This document shows positions 10,060 to 20,266 of a stretch of 64,000 nucleotides of DNA, in pieces. A program made the position numbers and the translations under genes. The first letter of the stretch is position 1, and each line of letters starts with the position of its first letter. Source of the stretch: Enterobacter sp. RHBSTW-00175 (GTDB taxonomy: Bacteria > Pseudomonadota > Gammaproteobacteria > Enterobacterales > Enterobacteriaceae); NCBI RefSeq assembly GCF_013927005.1, contig NZ_CP055930.1, positions 186,001-250,000 on the forward strand, written 5' to 3'. The notes beneath the pieces were generated by a model. That model was given only the letters and a program-made list of their open reading frames with translations, had not been told where the DNA came from and searched no databases.

Positions 10060-13000
10060 ATGAATAAACAATACCAGCGGGTTTTGGTTACCACCCCACA
10101 TCCTTTACTGCGACTTGTCTTTCTGGGCCTGGTCACCTTTATCTTTACGTTGTTCTCGCTTGAACTGACCCGTTTTGGAACGCTGCTGGCGCCATTATGG
10201 TTCCCGACGTCAATTATGATGGTCGCATTTTACCGTCACGCGGGGAAAATGTGGCCCGGCATTGCGCTGGCCTGCTCCTTTGGCAATGTTTTCGCCTCCT
10301 GGATGATCCTCTCATGGGGCGAAATCAGCCTCGCCTACACGGTCATTAACGTTATCGAAGCCTGTATCGGCGCATTACTGCTACGTAAACTTCTGCCCTG
10401 GTACAACCCGCTGCAAAACCTGAATGACTGGATCCGTCTGGCCATCGGCAGCGCCCTGATACCGCCACTGGTAGGTGGCGTGTTGGTTTACCTCATCGTT
10501 CCGAGCCCGGAGCCGCTGCGTAACTTTCTGGTCTGGGTATTATCAGAGGCCATCGGCGCACTAGCACTGGTGCCACTAGGGTTACTGTTTAAACCGCACT
10601 ATCTGCTGCGCCACCGTAACCCGCGACTGCTGCTGGAAACGCTCGTGACTATGGCGATTACGCTGGTCCTGAGCTGGCTTGCTATCACCTGGCTTCCGTG
10701 GCCGTTCACCTGTGTCATTGTCCTGCTGATGTGGAGCGCAGTACGCCTGCCGCGTCTGGAAGCGTTCCTGGTATTTTTGGTCACCGTGATGATGGTGTCG
10801 CTGATGATTGCGCAAAACCCCGCACCAATGGCCACCCAAAATGCCAGCGCAATGGTCAACGCGCCGTGGCTACCGTTCCTGATGATGCTGCTGCCAGCCA
10901 ACGTGATGACCATGGTGATGTATGCGTTTCGGGCGGAACGTAAGCACATCACCGAAAGCGAAGAGCGTTTTCGCAACGCGATGGAATATTCCGCCATCGG
11001 TATGGCATTAGTCGGTATTGAAGGCCAGTGGCTCCAGGCCAACAAAGCATTGTGTAATTTTTTGGGATATACCCAGACCGAGCTGCAGTCGCTCACCTTC
11101 CAGCAACTGACCTGGCCCGACGATTTAAACTCCGACCTCGAACAGCTGGAACAGTTGATCAACGGGGACATCAACACCTATTCACTGGAAAAACGCTACT
11201 ACACCCGTCACGGGGAAGTGGTCTGGGCGTTGCTCGCCGTCTCGGTTGTGCGCCATGCGGATGGCACTCCCCTCTACTTTATTGCCCAGATTGAAGACAT
11301 TAACGACCTGAAACAAACGGAATGGGTAAATAAACGTCTGATGGAGCGTATTACGCTCGCCAATGAAGCGGGTGGTATTGGTATCTGGGAATGGGATCTT
11401 GAACCTGACATCATCAGCTGGGACAAAAAAATGTTCGAGCTGTATGAAATCCCGCCGCATATCAAACCTACGTGGCAAATCTGGCATGAATCGATGGTGC
11501 CGGAAGACCGTCCCTATGCTGAACAGGTGATCCGCGATTCGCTGATGGCAAGGCTGCCGTTTAAGCTGGAATTCCGTATCCGGGTGAAAGAAGGTGTGCG
11601 CCATATCCGTTCTCTCGCCAACCGGGTGCTGAATAAACAGGGGGAAGTTGAGCGTCTGCTTGGCATCAACATGGATATGACCGAAGTTAAACAGCTTAAC
11701 GAGGCGTTATTCCAGGAAAAAGAGCGGCTGCACATTACCCTTGATTCCATCGGCGAAGCAGTACTTTGTACCGATGTCGACATGAACGTCACCTTTATGA
11801 ACCCTGTCGCCGAGAAGATGAGCGGCTGGACTCAGGTTGAAGCCATTGGTCAGCCTATCCTGAAAGTTCTGCATATTACCTTTGGTGAGAACGGCCCGTT
11901 GATGGAAAACATCCACAGCGGTGATATGTCTCGCTCCGATATCGAACAGGATGTGGTGCTGAACTGCCGCAGCGGCGGGAGTTTTGACATTCATTACAGC
12001 ATTACGCCGCTCAGTACGCTGGATGGGCAAAATATCGGCTCGGTGCTGGTTATCCAGGACGTCACCGAATCACGCAAAATGCTGCGCCAGTTGAGTTATA
12101 GCGCTTCTCACGATGCCCTCACCCACCTGGCAAACCGCGTGAGCTTTGAAAGCCATCTCAAGCGACTGTTGCAGACGGTTCAGGAAACTCGCCAGCGTCA
12201 TGCGCTGGTCTTTATCGATCTTGACCGCTTCAAAGCCGTCAACGATACGGCAGGCCATGCGGCGGGCGATGCCCTGCTGCGTGAGCTTTCATCATTAATG
12301 CTGACCATGCTCCGTTCAAGCGATGTTCTGGCGCGTCTGGGCGGCGATGAGTTTGGTCTGCTGCTGCCTGACTGTAATATCGAAAGCGCACGCTATATTG
12401 CGGGACGTTTGATCCACGCCATCAATGACTATCACTTTATGTGGGAAGGTCGCCTGCATCGTATCGGCGCCAGTGCGGGCATCACCCTGATTGACGAAAA
12501 TAACTACCAGGCAGCGGAAGTGATGTCCCAGGCGGATATCGCCTGTTACGCCTCCAAGAATAACGGTCGTGGTGTAGTTACGGTCTACGAGCCTCAGCAG
12601 GAACGTGTTCACACCACGCGTGGCATGATGTCGCTCGATGAGCAGTGGCACATGATCAAAGACAACCACCTGATGATGATTGCCCGCAGCGTGGCCTCGC
12701 CACGCATCCCGGAAAGCAGTAATTTCTGGCTGATTTCACTGCGCCTGTGGACCAGCCAGGGCGAAGTGCAGGAAGAACATGCATTCCGTGCCGGGCTGGC
12801 CGAACCTGAACTGCTGCATGCCCTCGACAGACGTATTTTCAGTGAGTTTTTCCGTACCTATGCGGCACAGGTTGCCAGCAAAGGAATGGGCGTTGCCCTG
12901 CCGCTTTCAGAGGCGGGTTTAGCCAGCGTCACGCTGGTAGACGAACTGCTCGAACTGCTGGAGAAAGGCCCGTTCCCGGGGCGTCTGCTGCATCTGATTA

Positions 13001-13389
13001 TCACCATTGACGTTCTGAACAACCCGGATCCAAACGTGCAGAATGGGCTGCAAAAACTCCGTCACGTTGGCTGTCGTGTGGTGTTAAGCCAGGTGGGGCG
13101 CAATATGGATGTGTTTAACCAGCTGAGCATCAATATGGCCGATTACCTGATGCTGGATGCCGAAGTGGTGACCAACGTTCACGGTAATCTGATGGATGAG
13201 ATGATGGTGACCATTATCCAGGGCCACGCGCAGCGCCTGGGCATGAAAACCATTGCCGGCCCAAGCAATCAGCCGATGATGATGGACACCTTATCCGGCA
13301 TTGGCATCGACTTTATCTATGGCGACACCATCGCCGAACCGCAGCCGCTGGAGTTACTGCTGAACACCAGTTACTTCGCCATCAACTAA
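10060..13389 (+). CDS. yegE: Diguanylate cyclase DgcE (YegE)
   Basis: Makes cyclic di-GMP from two GTP. In E. coli DgcE feeds the curli and CsgD decision together with MlrA, which is also encoded in this window. 1109 residues: an N-terminal MASE1 membrane domain (about 1-290, eight or more hydrophobic segments), three PAS/PAC sensor domains (about 300-680), GGDEF (about 685-850) and a C-terminal EAL-like region. The catalytic GGDEF motif is intact at 761-765, and the RSSD inhibitory site lies five residues before it, so product feedback is expected. The EAL-like part has no EAL signature (LNNPDPN and IAGPSNQP where catalytic motifs would be), so it should not cleave c-di-GMP. Its last 36 bases overlap convergent alkA. 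Confidence 0.96.
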   Translation: MNKQYQRVLVTTPHPLLRLVFLGLVTFIFTLFSLELTRFGTLLAPLWFPTSIMMVAFYRHAGKMWPGIALACSFGNVFASWMILSWGEISLAYTVINVIEACIGALLLRKLLPWYNPLQNLNDWIRLAIGSALIPPLVGGVLVYLIVPSPEPLRNFLVWVLSEAIGALALVPLGLLFKPHYLLRHRNPRLLLETLVTMAITLVLSWLAITWLPWPFTCVIVLLMWSAVRLPRLEAFLVFLVTVMMVSLMIAQNPAPMATQNASAMVNAPWLPFLMMLLPANVMTMVMYAFRAERKHITESEERFRNAMEYSAIGMALVGIEGQWLQANKALCNFLGYTQTELQSLTFQQLTWPDDLNSDLEQLEQLINGDINTYSLEKRYYTRHGEVVWALLAVSVVRHADGTPLYFIAQIEDINDLKQTEWVNKRLMERITLANEAGGIGIWEWDLEPDIISWDKKMFELYEIPPHIKPTWQIWHESMVPEDRPYAEQVIRDSLMARLPFKLEFRIRVKEGVRHIRSLANRVLNKQGEVERLLGINMDMTEVKQLNEALFQEKERLHITLDSIGEAVLCTDVDMNVTFMNPVAEKMSGWTQVEAIGQPILKVLHITFGENGPLMENIHSGDMSRSDIEQDVVLNCRSGGSFDIHYSITPLSTLDGQNIGSVLVIQDVTESRKMLRQLSYSASHDALTHLANRVSFESHLKRLLQTVQETRQRHALVFIDLDRFKAVNDTAGHAAGDALLRELSSLMLTMLRSSDVLARLGGDEFGLLLPDCNIESARYIAGRLIHAINDYHFMWEGRLHRIGASAGITLIDENNYQAAEVMSQADIACYASKNNGRGVVTVYEPQQERVHTTRGMMSLDEQWHMIKDNHLMMIARSVASPRIPESSNFWLISLRLWTSQGEVQEEHAFRAGLAEPELLHALDRRIFSEFFRTYAAQVASKGMGVALPLSEAGLASVTLVDELLELLEKGPFPGRLLHLIITIDVLNNPDPNVQNGLQKLRHVGCRVVLSQVGRNMDVFNQLSINMADYLMLDAEVVTNVHGNLMDEMMVTIIQGHAQRLGMKTIAGPSNQPMMMDTLSGIGIDFIYGDTIAEPQPLELLLNTSYFAIN

Positions 13390-14226
13390 CGGCGTCCAGC
13401 CGTCGGTGTACCAGATGTGCAGTAGCGCATAGGAGCGCCACGGCTGCCAGCGCTGGGCATAGCGCCGGATTTGCGCCGGTGTCATCCCGGCAAAACGCTG
13501 CTTAATCAGATAATCATCCGGCAGGAACACATCTTTTGCCTGCCATCCGCGCAGCGCAAGATAGTTGGCCGTCCAGCGGCCAATCCCGGGACGCTGCTGT
13601 AACGCTTTCATTCCCGCGTCGATATCATCCGGCGGCGTGAGCGGGAATGTCCCGTTGACCACAGATTGCGCCAGATGAATCAGCGACTCTGCCCGCTTAA
13701 CGGGCATCCCGAGCGCCTTCAGCGCCAGCGGATCGGCGGCTGCCAGCGCATCAGGGGAGGGAAAGCAAAGGTAGTCAGGGAAATCTTTCACCGGCGCACC
13801 ACACAGTGCCACCACGCGCGCGGCCAGTTTCGCCGCCATCGCCACGCTCACCAGTTGCCCCAGAATCGCCCTTACGCCCTGCTCCCAGGCATCCATCGAG
13901 CCCGGCAAGCGAAGCCCTGGCCGGGCTGCGCCAAGCTCACCGAGCGTTGCGAGGACGTGTTGCGGTTCGCAGGCAAGATCGAACAGACGTTCAATCCGCG
14001 CCAGGCAGGCCGACGCCACAGGAACCAGCCCCGGGCTTAGAGTAACCTTCAGGGTACAGGTGTCGGTATCAGGAGTGACGCGAAACACGCCCTGATGCCC
14101 GTCACAGGCGAAACTCCGCTCGTAGAAGGTATCCGTGACGGTTTCAACGCCCGTGACCGCACGCGCGCCAAGAAAGCCAAACATCCATTGCCAGTCGTAA
14201 GGGGGCTGCCAGTTCAGGGTGTACAT
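13354..14226 (-). CDS. alkA: 3-methyladenine DNA glycosylase II
   Basis: Removes alkylated bases (3-methyladenine and others) from DNA in base-excision repair. 290 residues against 282 in E. coli. The N-terminal AlkA domain (MYTLNWQPPYDWQWMFGFLG) is followed by the helix-hairpin-helix domain with RPGIGRWTANYLALR and the catalytic aspartate at 238 (FLPDDYLIKQRF). The C-terminus runs about eight residues past the usual end, and this extension produces the 36-base tail-to-tail overlap with yegE. In E. coli alkA is induced by methylated Ada; I did not identify an Ada box upstream. Confidence 0.96.
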   Translation of the reverse strand: MYTLNWQPPYDWQWMFGFLGARAVTGVETVTDTFYERSFACDGHQGVFRVTPDTDTCTLKVTLSPGLVPVASACLARIERLFDLACEPQHVLATLGELGAARPGLRLPGSMDAWEQGVRAILGQLVSVAMAAKLAARVVALCGAPVKDFPDYLCFPSPDALAAADPLALKALGMPVKRAESLIHLAQSVVNGTFPLTPPDDIDAGMKALQQRPGIGRWTANYLALRGWQAKDVFLPDDYLIKQRFAGMTPAQIRRYAQRWQPWRSYALLHIWYTDGWTPLVDGEVTGVQQ

Positions 14227-14357
14227 CGCGACTCCTTATAGGTTCTGCACAGCATAAACCGAACTCGCTTGCTTCGCCTTGCTTTCATATTCCTGTTGTC
14301 GCAGGCCAGACATTTCGCTAAAGTCTCGCCCCTTCTCACTGGCATGGGGATGTCTAC

Positions 14358-15710
14358 GTGTTTATTGGATTTGACTACGGTACGGCAAACTGTTCAGTTG
14401 CCATCATGCAAAACGGGCAACCGCAGCTGCTGAAAATGGAAAAAGAGAGCACATTGCTGCCGTCCATGCTTTGCGCTCCCACGCGTGAAGCGGTCAGCGA
14501 ATGGCTGTTCCGTCATCACCAGGTTCCGGCCACAGCCGCAGAATCGCAGGCGTTGTTGCGCCGTGCGGTCAGTTTTAACCGCGAAGAGGATATCGACGTC
14601 ACGCCTTCCAGCGTGCAGTTTGGCCTCTCTTCGCTTGGCCACTACGTTGAGGATCCTGAAGAGGTCTACTTCGTTAAATCACCGAAGTCGTTCCTGGGCG
14701 CAAGCGGGCTGAAACCGCAGCAGGTGGCCATGTTTGAAGACCTGGTGTGCGCCATGATGTTGCACATCCGCAATCAGGCGCAGACCCAGGTTACCGATGC
14801 CATCACCCAGGCGGTGATTGGTCGTCCGATTAACTTTCAGGGATTAGGCGGCGAAGAAGCCAACCAGCAGGCACAGGGTATTCTTGAGCGTGCCGCACAC
14901 CGCGCGGGTTTCCGTGATGTGGTGTTCCAGTATGAGCCGGTTGCCGCAGGGCTTGATTTTGAAGCCACACTGACGGAAGAAAAGCGGGTTCTGGTAGTGG
15001 ATATCGGCGGGGGGACGACAGACTGCTCTCTGCTGCTGATGGGGCCGCAATGGCACGCGCGTCGTGACCGCGAAAATAGCCTGCTGGGGCACAGTGGTTG
15101 CCGCGTGGGCGGTAACGATCTGGATATCGCTCTGGCGTTTAAAAGCCTGATGCCGCTGCTGGGCATGGGTGGGCAAACCGAAAAAGGGATCGCCCTGCCG
15201 ATCCTGCCGTGGTGGAACGCTATCGCCATCAACGATGTACCGGCACAAAGTGATTTCTACAGCACCGCCAACGGACGTTTCCTGAATGATCTGGTACGCG
15301 ATGCCCAGGATGCAGATAAAGTCGCCCTGCTGTATAAAGTGTGGCGTCAGCGTCTGAGCTACCGCGTGGTGCGTACCGCTGAAGAGAGTAAAATTGCGCT
15401 CTCGGCCCGTCCTGAGCACGCGGTGACCTTGCCGTTCATTAGCGATGACCTTGCCACTGCCATTACGCAGGAAGGGCTGGAAACGGCACTCACGCAGCCG
15501 CTACAGCGCATTCTGGAGCAGGTTCAGCTGGCGCTGGAAAATGGCAAAGAGAAGCCGGACGTGATTTACCTGACGGGAGGAAGCGCCCGCTCACCGCTCA
15601 TCAAGAAAGCGCTGGCGGAACAACTGCCGGGAATACCGATTGCGGGCGGTGATGACTTTGGCTCTGTTACCGCAGGTCTGGCGCGCTGGGCGCAGGTGAT
15701 GTTTAGCTAA
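14358..15710 (+). CDS. yegD: Hsp70-like chaperone YegD
   Basis: Actin-fold ATPase of the Hsp70 family that lacks most of the substrate-binding domain; the role in the cell is not known. 450 residues. The GTG start is chosen because GGGGA lies seven bases upstream and the chain then begins MFIGFDYGTANCSVA, the phosphate-1 loop. The phosphate-2 loop (VVDIGGGTTDCSLLL) is near residue 216 and the adenosine motif (VIYLTGGSARSPLIKKAL) near 404. In E. coli it sits in the same place before mdtABCD, but here a REP region separates them. Confidence 0.95.
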   Translation: MFIGFDYGTANCSVAIMQNGQPQLLKMEKESTLLPSMLCAPTREAVSEWLFRHHQVPATAAESQALLRRAVSFNREEDIDVTPSSVQFGLSSLGHYVEDPEEVYFVKSPKSFLGASGLKPQQVAMFEDLVCAMMLHIRNQAQTQVTDAITQAVIGRPINFQGLGGEEANQQAQGILERAAHRAGFRDVVFQYEPVAAGLDFEATLTEEKRVLVVDIGGGTTDCSLLLMGPQWHARRDRENSLLGHSGCRVGGNDLDIALAFKSLMPLLGMGGQTEKGIALPILPWWNAIAINDVPAQSDFYSTANGRFLNDLVRDAQDADKVALLYKVWRQRLSYRVVRTAEESKIALSARPEHAVTLPFISDDLATAITQEGLETALTQPLQRILEQVQLALENGKEKPDVIYLTGGSARSPLIKKALAEQLPGIPIAGGDDFGSVTAGLARWAQVMFS

Positions 15711-15719
15711 TGTCGTTGT

Positions 15720-15779
15720 GCCGGGTGGCGGCTCCGCCTTACCCGGCCTACAAAATCCTCGAACCGTAGGCCGGGCAAG
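15720..15779. repeat. REP pair (BIME-like)
   Basis: GCCGGGTGGCGG followed by its near-complement CGCCTTACCCGGC (15720-15747), then a second arm GTAGGCCGGGCAAG (15766-15779). This is a short bacterial interspersed mosaic element just after yegD, separating it from the mdt promoter. Confidence 0.8.
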
Positions 15780-15819
15780 TAAAAGCACCACACTCAGACA
15801 ATTCCAGACAGTCTTCCAT

Positions 15820-15837
15820 ATTTCCTCCATTTTTCTG
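15820..15837 (+). promoter_or_regulatory. Candidate BaeR box upstream of mdtA
   Basis: ATTTCCTCCATTTTTCTG resembles the published BaeR consensus TTTTTCTCCATDATTGGC: the central CTCCAT is exact, with about 12 of 18 positions matching. It lies 63 bases before the mdtA start, as expected for an activator site of the mdtABCD-baeSR operon. The right half is weak, so the call is tentative. Confidence 0.45.
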
Positions 15838-15899
15838 CCGTCTTGCCTGACTAAACTAGTATCATTCCCCGAAGTATTTCAGGATGAGAACGTATAACG

Positions 15900-17144
15900 A
15901 TGAAAGGCAGTCATAAATCCCGCTGGGCAATCGCCGCTGGCATCATTGTGGTGGTCCTTGCCGCCGCCTGGTACTGGCACAGTCAATCTTCCGATAGTGC
16001 GGCACCCGCAGGGGCAAATTCCCAGCCACAGCGCCCTGTGGGCGGTGGCCGTCACGGGATGCGCGGCGGGGCGCTGGCGCCAGTGCAAGCCGCAACTGCA
16101 GTGAACAAAGCCGTTCCTCGTTATCTTTCCGGCCTGGGAACCATTACGGCGGCAAACACGGTAACCGTCCGCAGCCGTGTCGAAGGTCAGTTGATGGCCA
16201 TTCATTTCCAGGAAGGCCTGCAGGTTAAAGCCGGTGATTTACTGGCAGAGATCGATCCGAGCCAGTTCAAAGTCGCCCTCGCCCAGGCTCAGGGGCAGCT
16301 CGCAAAAGATAAAGCCACGCTCGCGAATGCGCAGCGTGATTTAGCGCGCTATCAACAGCTGGTCAAAACCAATCTGGTGTCACGCCAGGAGCTTGATACC
16401 CAGCAGTCACTGGTGAGCGAAACCCAGGGCACGATAAAAGCTGATGAAGCTTCCGTCGCCAGTGCACAGTTACAGCTCGACTGGAGTCGCATCACCGCCC
16501 CCATTGATGGCCGCGTGGGGCTGAAACAGGTCGACATCGGAAATCAAATCTCCAGCAGCGACACCAACGGTATTGTGGTGATAACCCAGACCCATCCTAT
16601 CGATTTGATCTTTACCCTGCCGGAAAGCGATATCGCAACCGTTGTGCAGGCGCAAAAAGCCGGTCAGGGGCTGGTCGTCGAAGCCTGGGATCGCACCAAC
16701 AAACAGAAACTGAGCCAAGGCTCTCTCCTGAGCCTTGATAACCAGATTGATACCACCACTGGCACCATCAAGCTCAAAGCCCGCTTTAACAACCAGGACG
16801 ATGCCCTGTTCCCGAACCAGTTTGTGAATGCACGAATGCTGGTAGCCACGGAAGAAAATGCCGTAGTCATTCCGGCAGCGGCACTGCAAATGGGGAATGA
16901 AGGCAATTTTGTCTGGGTGCTGAACAGTGAGAACAAGGTCAGCAAACATCTTGTGAAAACCGGGATCCAGGACAGCCAGACGGTCGTTATCAACGCCGGG
17001 ATCTCCGCAGGCGACCGCGTGGTGACCGACGGCATTGACCGCCTGACCGAAGGCGCCAAAGTCGAAGTGGTTGAAGCGCATGACAGCACCACTACTGAAC
17101 AACCCGCCAGACGCGAACACAAAAAACAGGGAGCGGCTTCCTGA
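15900..17144 (+). CDS. mdtA: MdtA, periplasmic adaptor of RND efflux pump MdtABC
   Basis: Membrane-fusion protein linking the MdtB/MdtC inner-membrane pump to an outer-membrane channel such as TolC; exports bile salts, novobiocin and similar compounds. 414 residues. A basic start and one hydrophobic segment (about 10-27, [17 protein letters not shown]) anchor it. Then come the biotinyl-lipoyl halves ([17 protein letters not shown]), an alpha hairpin (about 105-170) and the beta-barrel domain. First gene of an operon whose members overlap or abut: its TGA shares a base with the mdtB ATG. Confidence 0.97.
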   Translation: MKGSHKSRWAIAAGIIVVVLAAAWYWHSQSSDSAAPAGANSQPQRPVGGGRHGMRGGALAPVQAATAVNKAVPRYLSGLGTITAANTVTVRSRVEGQLMAIHFQEGLQVKAGDLLAEIDPSQFKVALAQAQGQLAKDKATLANAQRDLARYQQLVKTNLVSRQELDTQQSLVSETQGTIKADEASVASAQLQLDWSRITAPIDGRVGLKQVDIGNQISSSDTNGIVVITQTHPIDLIFTLPESDIATVVQAQKAGQGLVVEAWDRTNKQKLSQGSLLSLDNQIDTTTGTIKLKARFNNQDDALFPNQFVNARMLVATEENAVVIPAAALQMGNEGNFVWVLNSENKVSKHLVKTGIQDSQTVVINAGISAGDRVVTDGIDRLTEGAKVEVVEAHDSTTTEQPARREHKKQGAAS

Positions 17145-20100
17145 TGCAGGTGATGCCACCGAGCTCTACAGGTGGGCCATCACGCCTGTTCATATTACGC
17201 CCCGTTGCCACCACGCTGTTGATGGTGGCCATTTTGCTGGCCGGGATCATTGGTTATCGTTTTCTGCCCGTTTCGGCACTGCCGGAAGTTGATTACCCCA
17301 CCATTCAGGTTATCACGCTCTATCCTGGCGCCAGCCCGGATGTCGTGACCTCTGCCATTACCGCGCCGCTGGAGCGTCAGTTTGGCCAGATGTCCGGCTT
17401 AAAACAGATGTCCTCGCAAAGCTCGGGCGGCGCTTCTGTGGTAACTCTCCAGTTCCAGCTGACGCTGTCGCTGGACGTTGCCGAGCAGGAAGTGCAGGCC
17501 GCGATTAACGCCGCCACTAACCTTCTGCCGTCCGACCTGCCCAACCCACCGGTTTACAGCAAGGTTAACCCGGCGGATCCGCCGATCATGACCCTTGCGG
17601 TCACCTCATCTGCCATTCCGATGACCCAGGTGGAAGATATGGTAGAAACCCGCGTGGCGCAGAAAATCTCGCAGGTGTCCGGGGTGGGTCTGGTAACACT
17701 GGCAGGCGGGCAGCGCCCGGCTGTGCGCGTGAAGCTGAATGCCCAGGCCATTGCCTCTCTGGGATTAACCAGCGAAACCATTCGCACGGCGATCAGCAAT
17801 GCGAACGTCAATTCCGCAAAAGGCTCGCTGGATGGCCCGACGCGTGCCGTCACGCTTTCTGCGAACGACCAGATGCAGTCTGCCGATGAATATCGCCAGC
17901 TGATTGTGGCGTATCAAAATGGCGCGCCCGTTCGCCTGGGCGATGTCGCAACCGTTGAGCAAGGCGCAGAAAATAGCTGGCTTGGTGCCTGGGCCAACAA
18001 ACAGCAGGCGATTGTAATGAACGTACAGCGCCAGCCTGGCGCCAATATCATTAACACCGCCGACAGCATCCGCACCATGCTGCCGCAACTGATTGAAAGC
18101 CTGCCGAAGTCCGTCAGCGTGAAAGTGCTTTCCGACCGCACAACCAATATTCGCGCGTCCGTCTCCGACACCCAGTTTGAGCTGATGCTGGCCATTGCGC
18201 TGGTAGTTATGATCATCTACCTGTTCCTGCGTAACGTACCGGCCACCATTATCCCTGCCGTCGCCGTGCCGTTATCGCTGGTGGGTACGTTTGCCGTGAT
18301 GGTGTTCCTTGATTTTTCGATCAACAACCTGACACTGATGGCGCTCACTATCGCCACCGGTTTTGTGGTGGATGACGCCATCGTGGTTATCGAAAACATC
18401 TCCCGCTACATCGAAAAAGGCGAAAAACCGTTAGCCGCCGCGCTGAAAGGGGCGGGAGAAATCGGCTTTACCATTATTTCTCTCACCTTCTCATTAATTG
18501 CCGTACTGATCCCGCTACTGTTTATGGGGGATATTGTCGGCCGCTTGTTCCGCGAATTTGCCGTCACCCTGGCGGTCGCGATTTTAATCTCGGCGATAGT
18601 GTCCCTGACGCTTACACCGATGATGTGTGCCCGCATGTTGAGCGTTGAGTCCCTGCGCAAACAAAATCGCTTCTCGCGTGCGTCGGAGCGGATGTTCGAA
18701 CGCATCATCGCCGCTTACGGCCACCTGCTGGCAAAAGTGCTGAATCATCCGTGGGCAACCCTTGGCGTGGCGTTGGGTACGCTGGCGCTGAGCGTGATGC
18801 TGTGGATTTTCATCCCGAAAGGATTCTTCCCGATTCAGGATAACGGCATCATTCAGGGCACGCTTCAGGCCCCGCAGTCCGTCTCCTTTGCCAGCATGGC
18901 GCAGCGCCAGCAGCAGGTGTCAGAGCTCATCATGAAAGACCCGGCGGTTGAAAGCCTGACCTCTTTCGTGGGCGTTGACGGAACCAACCCGTCGCTGAAC
19001 AGCGCGCGTCTGCAAATCAATCTCAAACCGCTGAGTGACAGGGATGACCGCGTACAAACGGTGATTGAACGCCTGCAAACTGCCGTCGCCCGCGTGCCGG
19101 GAATCGAGCTGTATCTGCAACCGATTCAGGATTTGACCATCGATACCCAGGTGAGCCGCACCCAGTATCAGTTCACATTACAGGCCACTTCGCTTGATGC
19201 ACTCAGCACCTGGGTGCCGCAACTGGTGAATAAACTCAAGGCGCTGCCGCAAATTTCCGACGTCAGCAGCGACTGGCAGGACAAAGGGCTGGCGGCATAT
19301 GTGAACGTTAATCGCGACAGCGCCAGCCGTCTGGGTATCACGATGGCGGATGTGGATAACGCGCTGTACAACGCGTTCGGGCAGCGGCTGATCTCCACTA
19401 TCTATACCCAGGCGAACCAGTATCGCGTGGTGCTGGAGCACAACACCGAAAACACTCCGGGGCTTGCCGCGCTGGATACGGTGCGCCTGACCAGTAAAGA
19501 TGGCGGCATTGTGCCGTTAAGTGCCATTGCCAGCGTTGAAGAGCGCTATACCCCACTTGCAATTAACCATCTCGATCAGTTCCCGTCCACCACCATTTCG
19601 TTCAACGTGCCGGACGCATACTCGCTGGGTGAAGCCGTAGAGGCCATTCTTGCGGCAGAAAAAGAGCTTAGCTTCCCGTCAGACATTCAGACCCAGATCC
19701 AGGGCAGCACGCTGGCCTTCCAGGCGGCACTGGGGAATACCATCTGGCTGATTGTCGCCGCCGTGGTGGCGATGTATATCGTGCTCGGCGTGTTGTACGA
19801 AAGCTTTATTCACCCGATAACTATCCTCTCTACCCTACCTACCGCAGGCGTTGGTGCCCTTCTGGCCCTGATGCTGGCAGGCAGTGAACTGGATGTGATC
19901 GCGATAATCGGTATCATCCTGCTTATCGGCATCGTGAAGAAAAACGCCATCATGATGATCGACTTTGCCCTCGCCGCCGAACGCGAACAGGGCATGTCGC
20001 CGCGGGATGCAATCTTCCAGGCGTGTCTGCTGCGTTTTCGCCCGATCCTGATGACCACGCTGGCCGCGCTACTGGGTGCCCTGCCGCTGATGCTGAGTAC

Positions 20101-20266
20101 CGGCGTGGGCGCTGAGCTGCGCCGCCCTCTGGGGATTGGCATGGTCGGCGGTCTGCTGGTAAGCCAGGTACTGACTCTGTTTACCACCCCGGTGATTTAC
20201 CTGCTCTTTGACCAGCTGGCTATCTGGGCCAAAGGCCGTTTCCCGAAACGTGAAGAGGAGGCGTAA
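17144..20266 (+). CDS. mdtB: MdtB, RND efflux transporter subunit
   Basis: Proton-driven pump subunit; by family knowledge MdtB and MdtC form a mixed trimer (two MdtB, one MdtC). 1040 residues with two repeats, each having a first membrane helix and a large periplasmic porter loop. The proton-relay aspartates are present in TM4 ([16 protein letters not shown]), and TM10-11 carry [16 protein letters not shown]. The N-terminus ([20 protein letters not shown]) precedes the first helix as in E. coli. Directly followed by mdtC with no gap. Confidence 0.97.
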   Translation: MQVMPPSSTGGPSRLFILRPVATTLLMVAILLAGIIGYRFLPVSALPEVDYPTIQVITLYPGASPDVVTSAITAPLERQFGQMSGLKQMSSQSSGGASVVTLQFQLTLSLDVAEQEVQAAINAATNLLPSDLPNPPVYSKVNPADPPIMTLAVTSSAIPMTQVEDMVETRVAQKISQVSGVGLVTLAGGQRPAVRVKLNAQAIASLGLTSETIRTAISNANVNSAKGSLDGPTRAVTLSANDQMQSADEYRQLIVAYQNGAPVRLGDVATVEQGAENSWLGAWANKQQAIVMNVQRQPGANIINTADSIRTMLPQLIESLPKSVSVKVLSDRTTNIRASVSDTQFELMLAIALVVMIIYLFLRNVPATIIPAVAVPLSLVGTFAVMVFLDFSINNLTLMALTIATGFVVDDAIVVIENISRYIEKGEKPLAAALKGAGEIGFTIISLTFSLIAVLIPLLFMGDIVGRLFREFAVTLAVAILISAIVSLTLTPMMCARMLSVESLRKQNRFSRASERMFERIIAAYGHLLAKVLNHPWATLGVALGTLALSVMLWIFIPKGFFPIQDNGIIQGTLQAPQSVSFASMAQRQQQVSELIMKDPAVESLTSFVGVDGTNPSLNSARLQINLKPLSDRDDRVQTVIERLQTAVARVPGIELYLQPIQDLTIDTQVSRTQYQFTLQATSLDALSTWVPQLVNKLKALPQISDVSSDWQDKGLAAYVNVNRDSASRLGITMADVDNALYNAFGQRLISTIYTQANQYRVVLEHNTENTPGLAALDTVRLTSKDGGIVPLSAIASVEERYTPLAINHLDQFPSTTISFNVPDAYSLGEAVEAILAAEKELSFPSDIQTQIQGSTLAFQAALGNTIWLIVAAVVAMYIVLGVLYESFIHPITILSTLPTAGVGALLALMLAGSELDVIAIIGIILLIGIVKKNAIMMIDFALAAEREQGMSPRDAIFQACLLRFRPILMTTLAALLGALPLMLSTGVGAELRRPLGIGMVGGLLVSQVLTLFTTPVIYLLFDQLAIWAKGRFPKREEEA

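Noticed and set aside
13020..13389. Functional EAL phosphodiesterase at the end of yegE
   Set aside because: No EAL signature or metal-binding residues in the expected places; the domain is degenerate as in E. coli DgcE.
15711..15899. sib/ibs type I toxin-antitoxin repeats, which lie near mdtA in E. coli
   Set aside because: Only REP units and the mdtA promoter are present; no short hydrophobic Ibs-like frame found.
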